From an uncultured Lachnospiraceae bacterium (lineage in GTDB: Bacteria > Bacillota > Clostridia > Lachnospirales > Lachnospiraceae): DNA of 64,000 bases. Made by a program: the position numbers and the translations under genes. A model generated the notes under the pieces. It was not told the origin of the DNA. It was given only the letters and a program-made list of their open reading frames with translations, and did no database searches. Within the stretch, counting starts at the first letter, position 1. Every line of letters begins with the position of its first letter. Positions 45,496 to 52,979 of this stretch are shown piece by piece. The stretch lies in assembly GCA_947629585.1 (NCBI GenBank), contig CANREH010000005.1, positions 1-64,000 on the forward strand. Reading direction: 5' to 3'.

Positions 45496-45807
45496 TTAGG
45501 CATTAATCTTGTCAATCTTAACAGCCGTATAAAGCTGCCTGTGACCATTCTTTTTGTGATAACCGGTTTTTCTCTTATACTTGTAAACGATAACTTTCTT
45601 AGCCTTTCCCTGCTCTTCCACAGTTCCGGTTACGGTTGCTCCGTCAACAGCAGGACTGCCTACCTTCACATCTCCGTCTTTACTTACAAGCAAAACCTGA
45701 TCAAAAGTTACATTGGCTCCTTCTTCCACATCAAGCTTCTCTACTCTGACAACATCGCCCTCGGAAACCTTGTACTGCTTCCCGCCTGTTGCAATAATAG
45801 CGTACAT
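45496..45807 (-). CDS. rplU: 50S ribosomal protein L21
   Basis: The 103-residue protein is L21: [20 protein letters not shown] at the start and [18 protein letters not shown] near the end, both contacting 23S rRNA. It is the first gene after a strong promoter and an L21-type leader RNA, and heads a long gene run through obg and nadD. The start at 45807 is preceded by AGGAGG. Confidence 0.97.
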   Translation of the reverse strand: MYAIIATGGKQYKVSEGDVVRVEKLDVEEGANVTFDQVLLVSKDGDVKVGSPAVDGATVTGTVEEQGKAKKVIVYKYKRKTGYHKKNGHRQLYTAVKIDKINA

Positions 45808-45903
45808 CTTGACACCTCCTAAAATATATACTCGCCAGATTCCGGTGCCTTTCGGACTTCAAAACCGGCACTGAGCGGCAACTGTGCCGATAATCGGCAC
45901 ACA
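45808..45903 (-). ncRNA. L21 ribosomal-protein leader RNA
   Basis: The roughly 95-base 5' leader of rplU has the hairpin GTGCCGATTATCGGCAC and a second stem formed by GTGCCGG with CACCGG-like pairing (TGCCGGTTTTGAAGTCCGAA then GGCACCGG). This matches the layout of the Firmicutes L21 leader, which is thought to let L21 repress its own operon. The assignment is by pattern; a covariance search would settle it. Confidence 0.7.
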
Positions 45904-45909
45904 GCTACT

Positions 45910-45938
45910 ATTTAAACATACTTGTAAAGAAATGTCAA
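45910..45938 (-). promoter_or_regulatory. Promoter of the rplU operon
   Basis: On the minus strand TTGACA (45933-45938) and TTAAAT (45910-45915) are 17 bases apart. Transcription would begin near 45903, at the beginning of the leader RNA. No stronger promoter is seen until the end of the gene run at 35.2 kb, though internal promoters cannot be excluded. Confidence 0.75.
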
Positions 45939-46034
45939 GAAAAAAATTGCCTCAAACTGCCCTCAAACCGCAGTTAATTTTTTGGATTCTTTAATATGTT
46001 AAAAGACTAATTACAGCTGCCTCAAAATTCAAGC

Positions 46035-46063
46035 TTGAAATCTTACTTATGATGTGTTATATT
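46035..46063 (+). promoter_or_regulatory. Promoter of the antisense antitoxin RNA
   Basis: TTGAAA (46035-46040) and TATATT (46058-46063) are separated by 17 bases on the plus strand, predicting a start near 46070. It points toward the 3' end of the toxin gene. Confidence 0.75.
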
Positions 46064-46069
46064 AAATAC

Positions 46070-46174
46070 AGAAACAGGGAAAGCCATAGAAGCGGCTACC
46101 CTCAATAGTAATTAGTTATACCGCTAAAGCGGCAAGCCGTCACTATTGCCAGTAGTGGCGGCTACTTCTTTTTT
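46070..46174 (+). ncRNA. Antisense RNA antitoxin of a type I toxin-antitoxin locus
   Basis: A transcript from about 46070 would end at a strong Rho-independent terminator: AGCCGTCACTA (46135-46145) pairs with TAGTGGCGGCT (46153-46163), followed by TTTTTT at 46169-46174. The resulting RNA of about 105 bases is complementary to the 3' end of the toxin mRNA, including its last codons. A further hairpin CCGCTAAAGCGG lies at 46121-46132. This is the layout of RatA/SR-type antitoxins that pair with the toxin mRNA and trigger its decay. Confidence 0.75.
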
Positions 46175-46257
46175 CCCTTAAAGATTGTATAGCACAATCC
46201 GACAAGGGCAACGACAAATATACAAAACTGGAATAAATCCGAATAAGTAACATTCAT
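46162..46257 (-). CDS. Holin-like type I toxin, 31 residues
   Basis: The small protein starts MNVTYSDLFQFCIFVVALVG and ends TIFKGKKK: a short polar start, one hydrophobic helix and a lysine-rich tail. This matches the putative holin-like toxin family (PF16935 type) of Firmicutes, whose members damage the membrane when free of antitoxin. The ATG at 46257 has AGGAGGG seven bases upstream; a longer frame to 46344 would include the leader and is not used. Translation is held back by a hairpin that covers the ribosome-binding site, and the mRNA 3' end is covered by an antisense RNA. Confidence 0.82.
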   Translation of the reverse strand: MNVTYSDLFQFCIFVVALVGLCYTIFKGKKK

Positions 46258-46264
46258 CTGCTTT

Positions 46265-46288
46265 CCCTCCTTTCTTTTATCCGGAGGG
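46265..46288 (-). promoter_or_regulatory. Hairpin sequestering the toxin ribosome-binding site
   Basis: In the toxin mRNA CCCTCC (46283-46288) pairs with GGAGGG (46265-46270), which contains the Shine-Dalgarno sequence of the toxin. A second stem CCCTC/GAGGG lies just upstream at about 46294-46314. Such masking is usual in type I toxin mRNAs. Confidence 0.65.
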
Positions 46289-46350
46289 TCAGCCCCTCCG
46301 ATAAAATCAGAGGGCAGCCGCCTTTTTGCTCTATGGTTTCCCATGCAGAT

Positions 46351-46379
46351 AATATACCATATTTTCCCTGTTTCTGCAA
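46351..46379 (-). promoter_or_regulatory. Promoter of the toxin mRNA
   Basis: TTGCAG (46374-46379) and TATATT (46351-46356) are separated by 17 bases on the minus strand. Transcription would start near 46344, about 85 bases before the toxin ATG. The first 30 bases of this mRNA are complementary to its own 3' end at 46077-46101. Confidence 0.7.
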
Positions 46380-46418
46380 TCTCTGAATGATTTTCTTTAC
46401 AAATCGCAGAACTGTTAT

Positions 46419-46485
46419 AAAAATGCCAAACAAAACATTTTTAAATAGCATTAATCGCTTTTTCTATGTTTGTTTGGCATTTTTT
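46419..46485. terminator. Long terminator hairpin after the surface-protein gene
   Basis: AAAAATGCCAAACAAAACAT (46419-46438) pairs with ATGTTTGTTTGGCATTTTT (46466-46485) with one bulged base, around a 27-base loop. It lies about 100 bases after the surface-protein stop on the minus strand and can insulate it from the toxin locus. The interval 46486-46589 is A/T-rich and shows nothing else. Confidence 0.75.
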
Positions 46486-46589
46486 ATACTTTTCTAAAAA
46501 TTTTAATAAGGATATTAGAAATTTTTAAATAGAAATTAAAAGTTAATACTTCTACTGTCTATCAAATCCTGATTTTTATGCATATATAT

Positions 46590-48545
46590 TCACTTTATCC
46601 CTTTAAAAATTTCATAATCCTTTAAAGGCTCCCAAGCACTAATCGCTGAAACATCACTGCCGTTACCTAATACATTTCCTGGAGAGTCTGTATATTTCAT
46701 AGAATTAATCGTCATAATTCTGCCGTCAGAATCCAATGTAAATACATCCCATTCCGTTCCATCATATCCAACAGGAACTTCAAACGTCCGAAGACGATGA
46801 TTGCCTTTAAAAATACGTACCGTTGCACCAGAATAAGACATCGCCGTAGATGATGATGAACCGCGATTGGTATAATCATGTACCGCATAACGGATGTTAC
46901 TTAAGCCTTCAAAATTAGTAATCGTAATAGTCTCCGGACCGTAAGAAGATGTATCATCTGTATCCAAATTAGCATAATATGGAGACGGGTTCTTATGACT
47001 ATAGTACACATGTATACTAGAGCCAGTAATAACATTTGCTACTAAATGAGAATCTAAATCTGACGGACTAGAACCCCAAGTCAAAATAATGCGATAATAG
47101 CCGTCATCCATAAATGGTGACATCGTCTCATTAATTGGCGGATTTTCATCTGTAGTACCAGGATAAATTACGATATTATAACTTGTGTCAGAATACCCAT
47201 CCTTAGATGCAGTCAAAGTATAGTTACCACTAGGCAAACCAATAATTTTTCCTAACACCGTTATCGTGTCTAAACGGAATTCACCGTTATCGTTAGTAGT
47301 TAAAGTTCTAATAGCAGTATCTGCCTCTTCTGTACTATTCCAGCCTTTATAAAGTTTCAGAGTAACATCAGAGAGAGGATGATTGTTAGTTGCATCCCGA
47401 ATAACCCCACGGAAACCGCCCATGCCAGTACCTTCAGTCAATTCAACCAATCCCATAAAATGGTTTTCCCCTTCATATACTATTTCCATACTGGAAAAAG
47501 GTAAATATCCATCTTTGGAAATATCTACTTTAAAAGAACCATCTGGAACCAGAATACTAAATTTCCCCTCACTATCTGATTCAGCAGAAGCTACAACAAC
47601 ATCATCTTTACTTACTTTAATAGTTGCTCCTTCAATTACATTATTATGATCATCTGCATTAACAATAATTCCTTCCAATGTACTGTCTGCGGATAAAATT
47701 GATAAGGAAACAATCTGGCGATTATCGCTAACTACAAATGTCTTGGAAACACTTGTACCGTTAATGCTGGCCGATGCTTCATAAACACCCTCATACAAAT
47801 AATCTACATAAGGAGATGACCCTGACCTACCAGAGCTATGACCCTGCTTAACAACTGAAACTTGCGCTCCTGTAATTTGCTGCTCATCTTCATCCAATAC
47901 CTGTATTTCTGTTCGGTATGTCTTGTTGGTACAAGAGCCGCCGCCAAATTTTATTTCTCCACCAAATGGGCTTTCTTCTGAATTAATAACAGAAACGAAG
48001 AATTTACCCGGCACACCAGGAAGGAAATATATTGGGTTTGTGACATCTAAAATTGTAACTTTTGCAAGAGTACCTTTAAAGCTGTTTGTAATTGCATAAG
48101 AAAGACCAACGGAAGCGGTCGCATACCATTCAGCTTTACCAGAAACACAAAGTCCACAAGCATGTTTTGAATCAGCATTATCTAAAAAGTCATCCACACC
48201 TGTTTCAATTTCAGCAGTAGCTTTTGCACCAGCCTCTGCAATAACACTTGCTTTTAAAACGCCGCCAAACAATTCAACACCAATATCAAGGACAGGACCA
48301 ATCTTAGCTTCCGCTTTACCTTTTGCCATCAAGCTTACATGGTTTTCTTTCTTTTTAATATCGGTACGGCCAGTATCAGAATTATATTTAAAACCACTTG
48401 TCTGCTTGCTAGTCCAGTTTAATTCGACACTTCCGGAAAGTTTCCAACTAATTTTTGCAGTAGGTTTGATATATATTTCTAAGCCTGTAACTGGCGTAGG
48501 AAGTGAAACCTCCCTTGTATCACCTGATATACAACATTTTTCCAT
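46590..48545 (-). CDS. C-terminal part of a frameshifted secreted repeat protein
   Basis: This 651-codon frame continues the protein encoded at 48479-51151 after a one-base frameshift. It has beta-sandwich modules: carboxypeptidase-regulatory-like repeats at about 285-365 (LEGIIVNADDHNNVIEGATI) and 370-470 (FRGVIRDATNNHPLSDVTLK), and a DUF2135-like domain at about 480-620 with RIILTWGSSPSDLDSHLV. It has no signal peptide or membrane anchor of its own, and no LPXTG motif, so as a separate protein it would remain in the cell. The apparent ATG 48545 is inside the overlap and has no good ribosome-binding site. I read it as the detached C-terminus of one protein of about 1520 residues. Confidence 0.78.
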   Translation of the reverse strand: MEKCCISGDTREVSLPTPVTGLEIYIKPTAKISWKLSGSVELNWTSKQTSGFKYNSDTGRTDIKKKENHVSLMAKGKAEAKIGPVLDIGVELFGGVLKASVIAEAGAKATAEIETGVDDFLDNADSKHACGLCVSGKAEWYATASVGLSYAITNSFKGTLAKVTILDVTNPIYFLPGVPGKFFVSVINSEESPFGGEIKFGGGSCTNKTYRTEIQVLDEDEQQITGAQVSVVKQGHSSGRSGSSPYVDYLYEGVYEASASINGTSVSKTFVVSDNRQIVSLSILSADSTLEGIIVNADDHNNVIEGATIKVSKDDVVVASAESDSEGKFSILVPDGSFKVDISKDGYLPFSSMEIVYEGENHFMGLVELTEGTGMGGFRGVIRDATNNHPLSDVTLKLYKGWNSTEEADTAIRTLTTNDNGEFRLDTITVLGKIIGLPSGNYTLTASKDGYSDTSYNIVIYPGTTDENPPINETMSPFMDDGYYRIILTWGSSPSDLDSHLVANVITGSSIHVYYSHKNPSPYYANLDTDDTSSYGPETITITNFEGLSNIRYAVHDYTNRGSSSSTAMSYSGATVRIFKGNHRLRTFEVPVGYDGTEWDVFTLDSDGRIMTINSMKYTDSPGNVLGNGSDVSAISAWEPLKDYEIFKGIK

Positions 48546-51151
48546 TCATGGTCATTATTTCTTGATACTTCCGCTTTTATTACTCCAGATATTTCTGTTG
48601 TAAAGCTTACAGAACTTTCAAAATAATCTGCGGAAAACAGATGCGCATCATATGACATCTTTACATTACCTGTAGCTTTACCTTTTAGAGAACCGCTAAG
48701 CTTTACGCCATTTTGGAATTCTTTCTCAATACCAAATGGACCTATTTCACCACTAAGGTTGGCATCAACATCTATAATTTCCCATATAGGAGCAATGCCA
48801 TTTTCTTCATTGACAGAATTAATATTATTGTCCGTATCTGAACCTTCCATCTCTACTTGCAGAACATCATAAAAATCTGTCATGACAGCTTCTTTGTCTT
48901 TGGTTAAAACAACTGTACCATTTTCTTTTTCTTCGATTGTTCCAATTTTGAACATCCAGGTAGTACCTTCTAAATAAATAACATCACCTGCCTGCAAATT
49001 CTTAATTTTATTGTCCGCATTTCTAAAAATAAATTTATGATCTGGAACAACATTATCTTCCTCTTCCGTTTCTATGTCAGTAACTTCAAAGCTGCCTACA
49101 AAATGATCGCGTGTAATAACTTTAACGGAATCGTTCAAAACGCCAAAGTTAGTTGTACGATCATCATCAAAATTGATAACTTGCTCCTCTCCATATTCAG
49201 CAATTACACTGTCAACAGTTTGTTCTTCAAACTCTTCATAGGTAGCAGTGTATTGAAATGATACATAGTCCGGATCTTCTTCCTCACCAGTACCAATCAA
49301 AGCAGCTCTTGCCACAAAATGCTCAGGCAATGTACCGTTTATAGGAAGCGTCACGTTAATCAGCTCACCATAATCTTCAGTATAGCCGCTTGCAGTAGCT
49401 ACAGGAGCAAGCTCTAAATTAGATTCCTGATCATCCTCGGACCAATCACTTTCGCTCATTTGATCTTCAAAAAATTCCACCGTCATTAAACACTGAGAAT
49501 TTGTATTATATGTAACGGTAACATTGTCATCAACTACATTTATATCAGTAATAGAATAAATAGTTTCTGTTTCATTAGATGCCGCATATAAATCACCATC
49601 AGAACCATCTGGATTTCCCCAGCCAGCATAAAGCGTTAAATCACTGACAACTGGTGTATCAAAATTATATTCCGTTACAGCAGCAGGTTCCATATACCAA
49701 CCTGTAAAGCGATATAAGTCTCTTGCAGGATCATTAGGCTTATCAACGGTTTCCCCCGCATCTTGTCTTTGTACCTGGTAAACATCAGCCGAACCATCAT
49801 TTGTATCAAAGGTTATTCGATAAGTTCCAGTACCAAGTTCTACAACATTCCAATGTGCATACAATATGATATCACCTGTAATCGCTGTATTGAAATCAAA
49901 TTTTTCTCCATCGCTTGCAGCAGTGTACCAGCCATCAAAAACATAACCTTCCCGACTCGGGTTTTCTGGCTGAACAGCCAAGTTACCTTTTTCTACAGCC
50001 TGGGCAGTAACCATGCTTCCACCATTACTGTCAAATGTAACTGTGTATGTGCCAACATTTTCGCTCCAATGCGCATACAGTGTGATGTTGCCTGTAATCG
50101 CTGTATTGAAATCAAATTTTTCTCCATTGCTTGCAGCAGTGTACCAGCCATCAAAAATATAACCTTCCCGACTCGGGTTTTCTGGCTGAACAGCTAAGTT
50201 ACCTTTTTCTACAGCCTGGGCAGTAACCATGCTTCCACCATTGCTGTCAAACGTAACTGTATATGTGCCAATCTTTTCACTCCAATGCGCATACAGTGTG
50301 ATATCACCTGTAATTGCCGTATTGAAATCAAATTTCTGCCCACCGTCCGCAGCAGTATACCAATCATCAAAAACATAACCTTCACGAATCGGGTTTTCCG
50401 GCTTCTTAGCTAAACTGCCAGCTTCTATTGCCTGAGCTGTGACTGTACTTCCGCCATTACTATTAAATGTAACTGTATACTTAACGTCACTGTCAGAACT
50501 ACCACCGCCACCGCCGGAGCTGCCGCCGCCGCTAAAACTGATATTCCCATTAGAAGCATTGTTACTGGTATTATTATTTTCTTCCGATCCATTCGTATCA
50601 ACAACGTCATTATTCCCGGCATTATTGTTGTTATCGCCAATATTTCCATTAACAACATTATTACCAGAATTATTGTTTTCAGAAGAACCATTGCTGCCAT
50701 TAGAATTATTATTCTCATTACTATCATTATTTGATACATCTGAATCATCTTTATCTTTTGCTGTCTTCTTCTTGGCTACTTTAATTTTTACCCATGTTTT
50801 CTTGGAAACTCCATTCTTACCTTTCACTTTAACAATAATTTTAGCAGTTCCCGCTTTCTTCGCTTTTAACTTTCCTTTGCCAGAAACGGTAACTACTTTC
50901 TTGTTCGTTGACTGGTAAGTAACAGATTTCCTGGACGACGCAGGCTTAACCGAAACTTTTAGCTTCTTGCTTTTTCCTTTCGTCATTTTAAAGGTTTTCT
51001 TTGTTACCTTTTTAGAGCCAATCTTAAGAGAAACACTTTTCACTGCTCTGGAAGCGGCATATACCGTTTCATCCTGTAAACCCAGCGATGTCATTATCAT
51101 TGCTATTACAAGAAATACAGAAAGCACTCTTTTGATTGAAAATCTTTCCAT
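48479..51151 (-). CDS. N-terminal part of a secreted Ig-like/InlB-repeat protein (frameshifted)
   Basis: The 890-codon frame starts with a signal peptide (about residues 1-33), then a basic Big_2-type Ig-like domain at about 37-128, an Asn/Ser/Gly-rich linker at about 130-222, four InlB-type B repeats of about 72 residues (FDSNGGSMVTAQAVEKGNLA to NITLYAHWSE pattern) at about 225-510, and further beta-rich sequence. It is probably displayed or secreted and involved in adhesion or matrix contact. It ends after a frameshift in an A5 tract at 48537-48541; one extra A would join it to the 46590-48545 frame as WKKCCISGDTREVS. AAGGAGG lies seven bases before ATG 51151. Confidence 0.82.
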   Translation of the reverse strand: MERFSIKRVLSVFLVIAMIMTSLGLQDETVYAASRAVKSVSLKIGSKKVTKKTFKMTKGKSKKLKVSVKPASSRKSVTYQSTNKKVVTVSGKGKLKAKKAGTAKIIVKVKGKNGVSKKTWVKIKVAKKKTAKDKDDSDVSNNDSNENNNSNGSNGSSENNNSGNNVVNGNIGDNNNNAGNNDVVDTNGSEENNNTSNNASNGNISFSGGGSSGGGGGSSDSDVKYTVTFNSNGGSTVTAQAIEAGSLAKKPENPIREGYVFDDWYTAADGGQKFDFNTAITGDITLYAHWSEKIGTYTVTFDSNGGSMVTAQAVEKGNLAVQPENPSREGYIFDGWYTAASNGEKFDFNTAITGNITLYAHWSENVGTYTVTFDSNGGSMVTAQAVEKGNLAVQPENPSREGYVFDGWYTAASDGEKFDFNTAITGDIILYAHWNVVELGTGTYRITFDTNDGSADVYQVQRQDAGETVDKPNDPARDLYRFTGWYMEPAAVTEYNFDTPVVSDLTLYAGWGNPDGSDGDLYAASNETETIYSITDINVVDDNVTVTYNTNSQCLMTVEFFEDQMSESDWSEDDQESNLELAPVATASGYTEDYGELINVTLPINGTLPEHFVARAALIGTGEEEDPDYVSFQYTATYEEFEEQTVDSVIAEYGEEQVINFDDDRTTNFGVLNDSVKVITRDHFVGSFEVTDIETEEEDNVVPDHKFIFRNADNKIKNLQAGDVIYLEGTTWMFKIGTIEEKENGTVVLTKDKEAVMTDFYDVLQVEMEGSDTDNNINSVNEENGIAPIWEIIDVDANLSGEIGPFGIEKEFQNGVKLSGSLKGKATGNVKMSYDAHLFSADYFESSVSFTTEISGVIKAEVSRNNDHEWKNVVYQVIQGRFHFLRQLQA
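49650..50500 (-). repeat. Tandem 216-bp repeats coding InlB-type B repeats
   Basis: The motif CCAATGCGCATACA recurs at 49850 (one variant base), 50066 and 50282, an exact period of 216 bp, or 72 codons. The two central units are nearly identical, indicating recent duplication. A fourth, more divergent copy lies at each end. Such arrays change length by recombination. Confidence 0.9.
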
Positions 51152-51263
51152 CCTAATTCCTCCTTCTATAAAGTCAGTACCTTATTACAGGCATATTTAT
51201 CAAAATATAAATAGATATGATAATTAACCTCCCTTCTTTCATTAAAATTACATTTTTGCATAC

Positions 51264-51425
51264 CTATTTATAAGTGATCTTATTTTCTTCCTTTTTACTT
51301 TCTAATGTTAATTCCGTTATCAATGTTTTTAAAACCTCTTTATTTTTTTCTGACATTTGGGATATTTTATGGATAAAATCTCGATCTGCCTGTTCTATAT
51401 TTACATAATTATCTTTATCATTCAT
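51264..51425 (-). CDS. Small 53-residue protein divergent from the XRE regulator
   Basis: ATG 51425 opens a 53-codon frame starting MNDKDNYVNIEQADRDFIHK and ending KKEENKITYK. It is helical and soluble. The part ADRDFIHKISQMSEKNKEVL resembles the C-terminal helix motif of XRE repressors, including the neighbouring one (DYDLKIIDSYLQLSSEKRAI), so it may modulate that regulator by binding it. AAGGAG lies 11 bases upstream. A perfect promoter at 51473-51501 drives it and possibly the secreted protein gene 110 bases further. Confidence 0.6.
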   Translation of the reverse strand: MNDKDNYVNIEQADRDFIHKISQMSEKNKEVLKTLITELTLESKKEENKITYK

Positions 51426-51458
51426 TTATTTCTGTTCTCCTTATTTCTTATCTTGTTG

Positions 51459-51577
51459 TTCTGTTTGAATACATTATAATTTACATACAGAACATTGTCA
51501 ATATATTTTTTATTCTATTCGCTAAAAAGCCTCTAAAAGGCTTCTATTGATTCCCTCATAAATGTTTACAAACAGAA
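51459..51577. promoter_or_regulatory. Candidate operator half-sites in the divergent region
   Basis: TTCTGTTTG occurs at 51459-51467, its inverted form CATACAGAA (one base changed) at 51484-51492 and CAAACAGAA at 51569-51577. The first two form an inverted repeat around the -10 box of the leftward promoter and the third abuts the -35 box of the rightward promoter. This fits autoregulation by the XRE protein. Confidence 0.55.
51473..51501 (-). promoter_or_regulatory. Perfect promoter of the 53-residue ORF
   Basis: On the minus strand TTGACA (51496-51501) and TATAAT (51473-51478) are separated by 17 bases. Two TTCTGTTTG-type half-sites overlap it, so it is probably repressed by the adjacent XRE protein. 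Confidence 0.8.
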
Positions 51578-51593
51578 CTCTCTATGATATATT
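51565..51593 (+). promoter_or_regulatory. Promoter of the XRE regulator gene
   Basis: TTTACA (51565-51570) and TATATT (51588-51593) are separated by 17 bases. Transcription would start near 51600, 38 bases before the TTG start. Confidence 0.7.
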
Positions 51594-51637
51594 GACAACG
51601 TAAAATATCAAAATCGCTATGAAAAGAGGGGTTATTT

Positions 51638-52000
51638 TTGTCTATTAATGAAAGAGTGAAAGAAATACGTATTCTTAAAAATTTAAGCCAGGAGCAATTT
51701 GGCATGATTATAGGACTTTCTAAATCTGGAATTTCCAATATCGAAAACGGAACCAGAAAAGTTACCGAAAAACATATAAAATTATTATGTTCTGAGTTAA
51801 AAGTTCGTGAAGAATATTTAAGGACAGGTCTTGGCGAACCTTTTACAGAACCTTCAAAAACAACAATGGAATCTTTAAAAAGAGAATTTAACCTTAATGA
51901 TTATGATCTGAAAATTATCGATTCTTATTTACAGCTAAGCAGTGAAAAACGTGCCATTATACGGGAATTTTTTTATAATATCGCCTTTAACAATTATTAA
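51638..52000 (+). CDS. XRE family (Cro/C1-type) transcriptional regulator
   Basis: The 120-residue protein has an N-terminal helix-turn-helix: RVKEIRILKNLSQEQFGMII then SKSGISNIENGTRKVTEKHI, typical of phage-repressor-like XRE proteins. The middle (VREEYLRTGLGEPF) is also typical of this group, and the C-terminus has a helical dimerisation-like tail. The start is the TTG at 51638 after an AGAGGGG site; the sequence MSINERVKEIR is the usual N-terminus. It is divergent from a 53-residue ORF, with operator-like half-sites between them. The A/T-rich setting and repressor-like form hint at a mobile-element origin. Confidence 0.88.
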   Translation: MSINERVKEIRILKNLSQEQFGMIIGLSKSGISNIENGTRKVTEKHIKLLCSELKVREEYLRTGLGEPFTEPSKTTMESLKREFNLNDYDLKIIDSYLQLSSEKRAIIREFFYNIAFNNY

Positions 52001-52017
52001 CTTAGCTTCAAAAAACA

Positions 52018-52069
52018 GAAAGCAGAGAATTTATATTTTAATTATCTAATATATAAATTCTCTGCTTTC
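52018..52069. terminator. Perfect 19-bp hairpin after the XRE gene
   Basis: GAAAGCAGAGAATTTATAT (52018-52036) is perfectly repeated inverted at 52051-52069. It lies 17 bases after the XRE stop. No long T run follows, but the stability suggests a transcription stop or mRNA end. Confidence 0.6.
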
Positions 52070-52128
52070 CATATTGCTCACAGAATGAAATGAAATACGC
52101 CTTGCGAGTTTCCCCCGTTATCGCGGCA

Positions 52129-52183
52129 TTCGCCAAATTGACCAGCTTGCTTGTCAATTTGGCTCATTGCTCGCATAAATAAA
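52129..52183. repeat. Intergenic repeat, copy 1 (hairpin form)
   Basis: TTCGCCAAATTG, a hairpin GCCAAATTGAC/GTCAATTTGGC (52132-52163) and then GGCTCATTGCTCGCATAAA form a unit whose outer parts recur at 59698-59731. Both copies are followed by a terminator-like hairpin, here GGAGCTG/CAGCTCC at about 52184-52219. Confidence 0.55.
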
Positions 52184-52280
52184 GGAGCTGCTGCTGAATA
52201 CTTCCAGCAAAACAGCTCCCCCGCTTATTGACAATTAAATTAATTAACTCCAAAGACTGCTTGTTTTTCCTAATTCCTTG

Positions 52281-52318
52281 CAGGCTCGCAATTTTCTCTT
52301 TATCCTCTTCCGAGAACA
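52281..52318. repeat. Displaced 38-bp copy of the ilvB 3' end
   Basis: These 38 bases repeat 52983-53020, the last codons of ilvB before its stop, with one mismatch. The two copies are direct repeats that flank the AlbA_2 remnant, about 700 bp apart. They look like the ends left by an inserted element or a local duplication. Confidence 0.8.
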
Positions 52319-52342
52319 TGTTACGGTGTATATAATAACAAT

Positions 52343-52951
52343 TCAGTCTGCCGCAAAAATGTTTAGAATATACCTGCCTTTGCCTTTACCATGAATTACT
52401 TTAATAAGGCTTTACGCTTCCATCATCTTTAAAACCATTCTGGCTTTGGTTGTCTGGCAGGACAAAAACTTCATGACCTCTTTAGATGTAACAATCTGCA
52501 TAATATCTATATTCTCAATTACGATTGCAGCATCCATTGCATTTTTATGGGATATTTTCCCAGCGGCTTCTATTTGATGTAATTTTTCCAGCAATGCGTC
52601 TTTTCCGTAAATCGACGCATCGTTTTTCTCAATCAACGTATGTTCAGGCTGTATCGACACATTATCCGTCATTTTACTCTTAAAGGACGCACTCATTACC
52701 GTCGTTTTGAGAATAAAAGTATTATTATTAAACACCGGAGCTGGAAGACCAATAGCTTCAAGCTCTTTACACATACGGTCAACGCCCTCAATTTTACGAT
52801 GCTTATCCGATATTCCTATAGCAACCGTACCACCATCTGCATTTGCAAAAGCACAGATAGTATCGGACAGATCCGTAGGCTTAATCTTTATGCTCTTGCG
52901 GTCAAATATTTGTTTTTCGTCCATAGCGAGAACTTCATCAATCGTCATCAC
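52343..52951 (-). pseudogene. Decayed AlbA_2 (Schlafen-like) DNA-binding/ATPase-type gene
   Basis: From ATG 52951 the frame reads a start of the AlbA_2 domain, with EKQIFDRKSIKIKPTDLSDT and CAFANADGGTVAIGISDKHR, and then jumps at about residue 58 to CKELEAIGLPAPVFNNNTFI, which in full proteins lies several hundred residues later, so the middle is deleted in frame. A winged-helix-like end follows, but a TAA at 52412-52414 interrupts it: reading through gives SLIKVIHGKGKGRYILN, the normal C-terminus, to a stop at 52343. The gene is thus doubly damaged. The 179-codon open part could still be translated, but I would not assume function. Confidence 0.75.
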
Positions 52952-52979
52952 ACTCTATCTGTCCCCTATTTGAATTATA

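Noticed and set aside
46162..46344. A 60-residue version of the toxin gene
   Set aside because: The extra 29 codons cover the structured leader, and the strong Shine-Dalgarno points to the ATG at 46257.
49650..50500. Possible CRISPR-like array
   Set aside because: The 216-bp units lie inside a reading frame and code for InlB-type repeats with a 72-residue period; there are no short repeats with variable spacers.
50439..50918. Rightward frame of 159 codons in the surface-protein region
   Set aside because: It is the complement of the Asn/Ser/Gly linker and Ig-like domain, with no independent signals.
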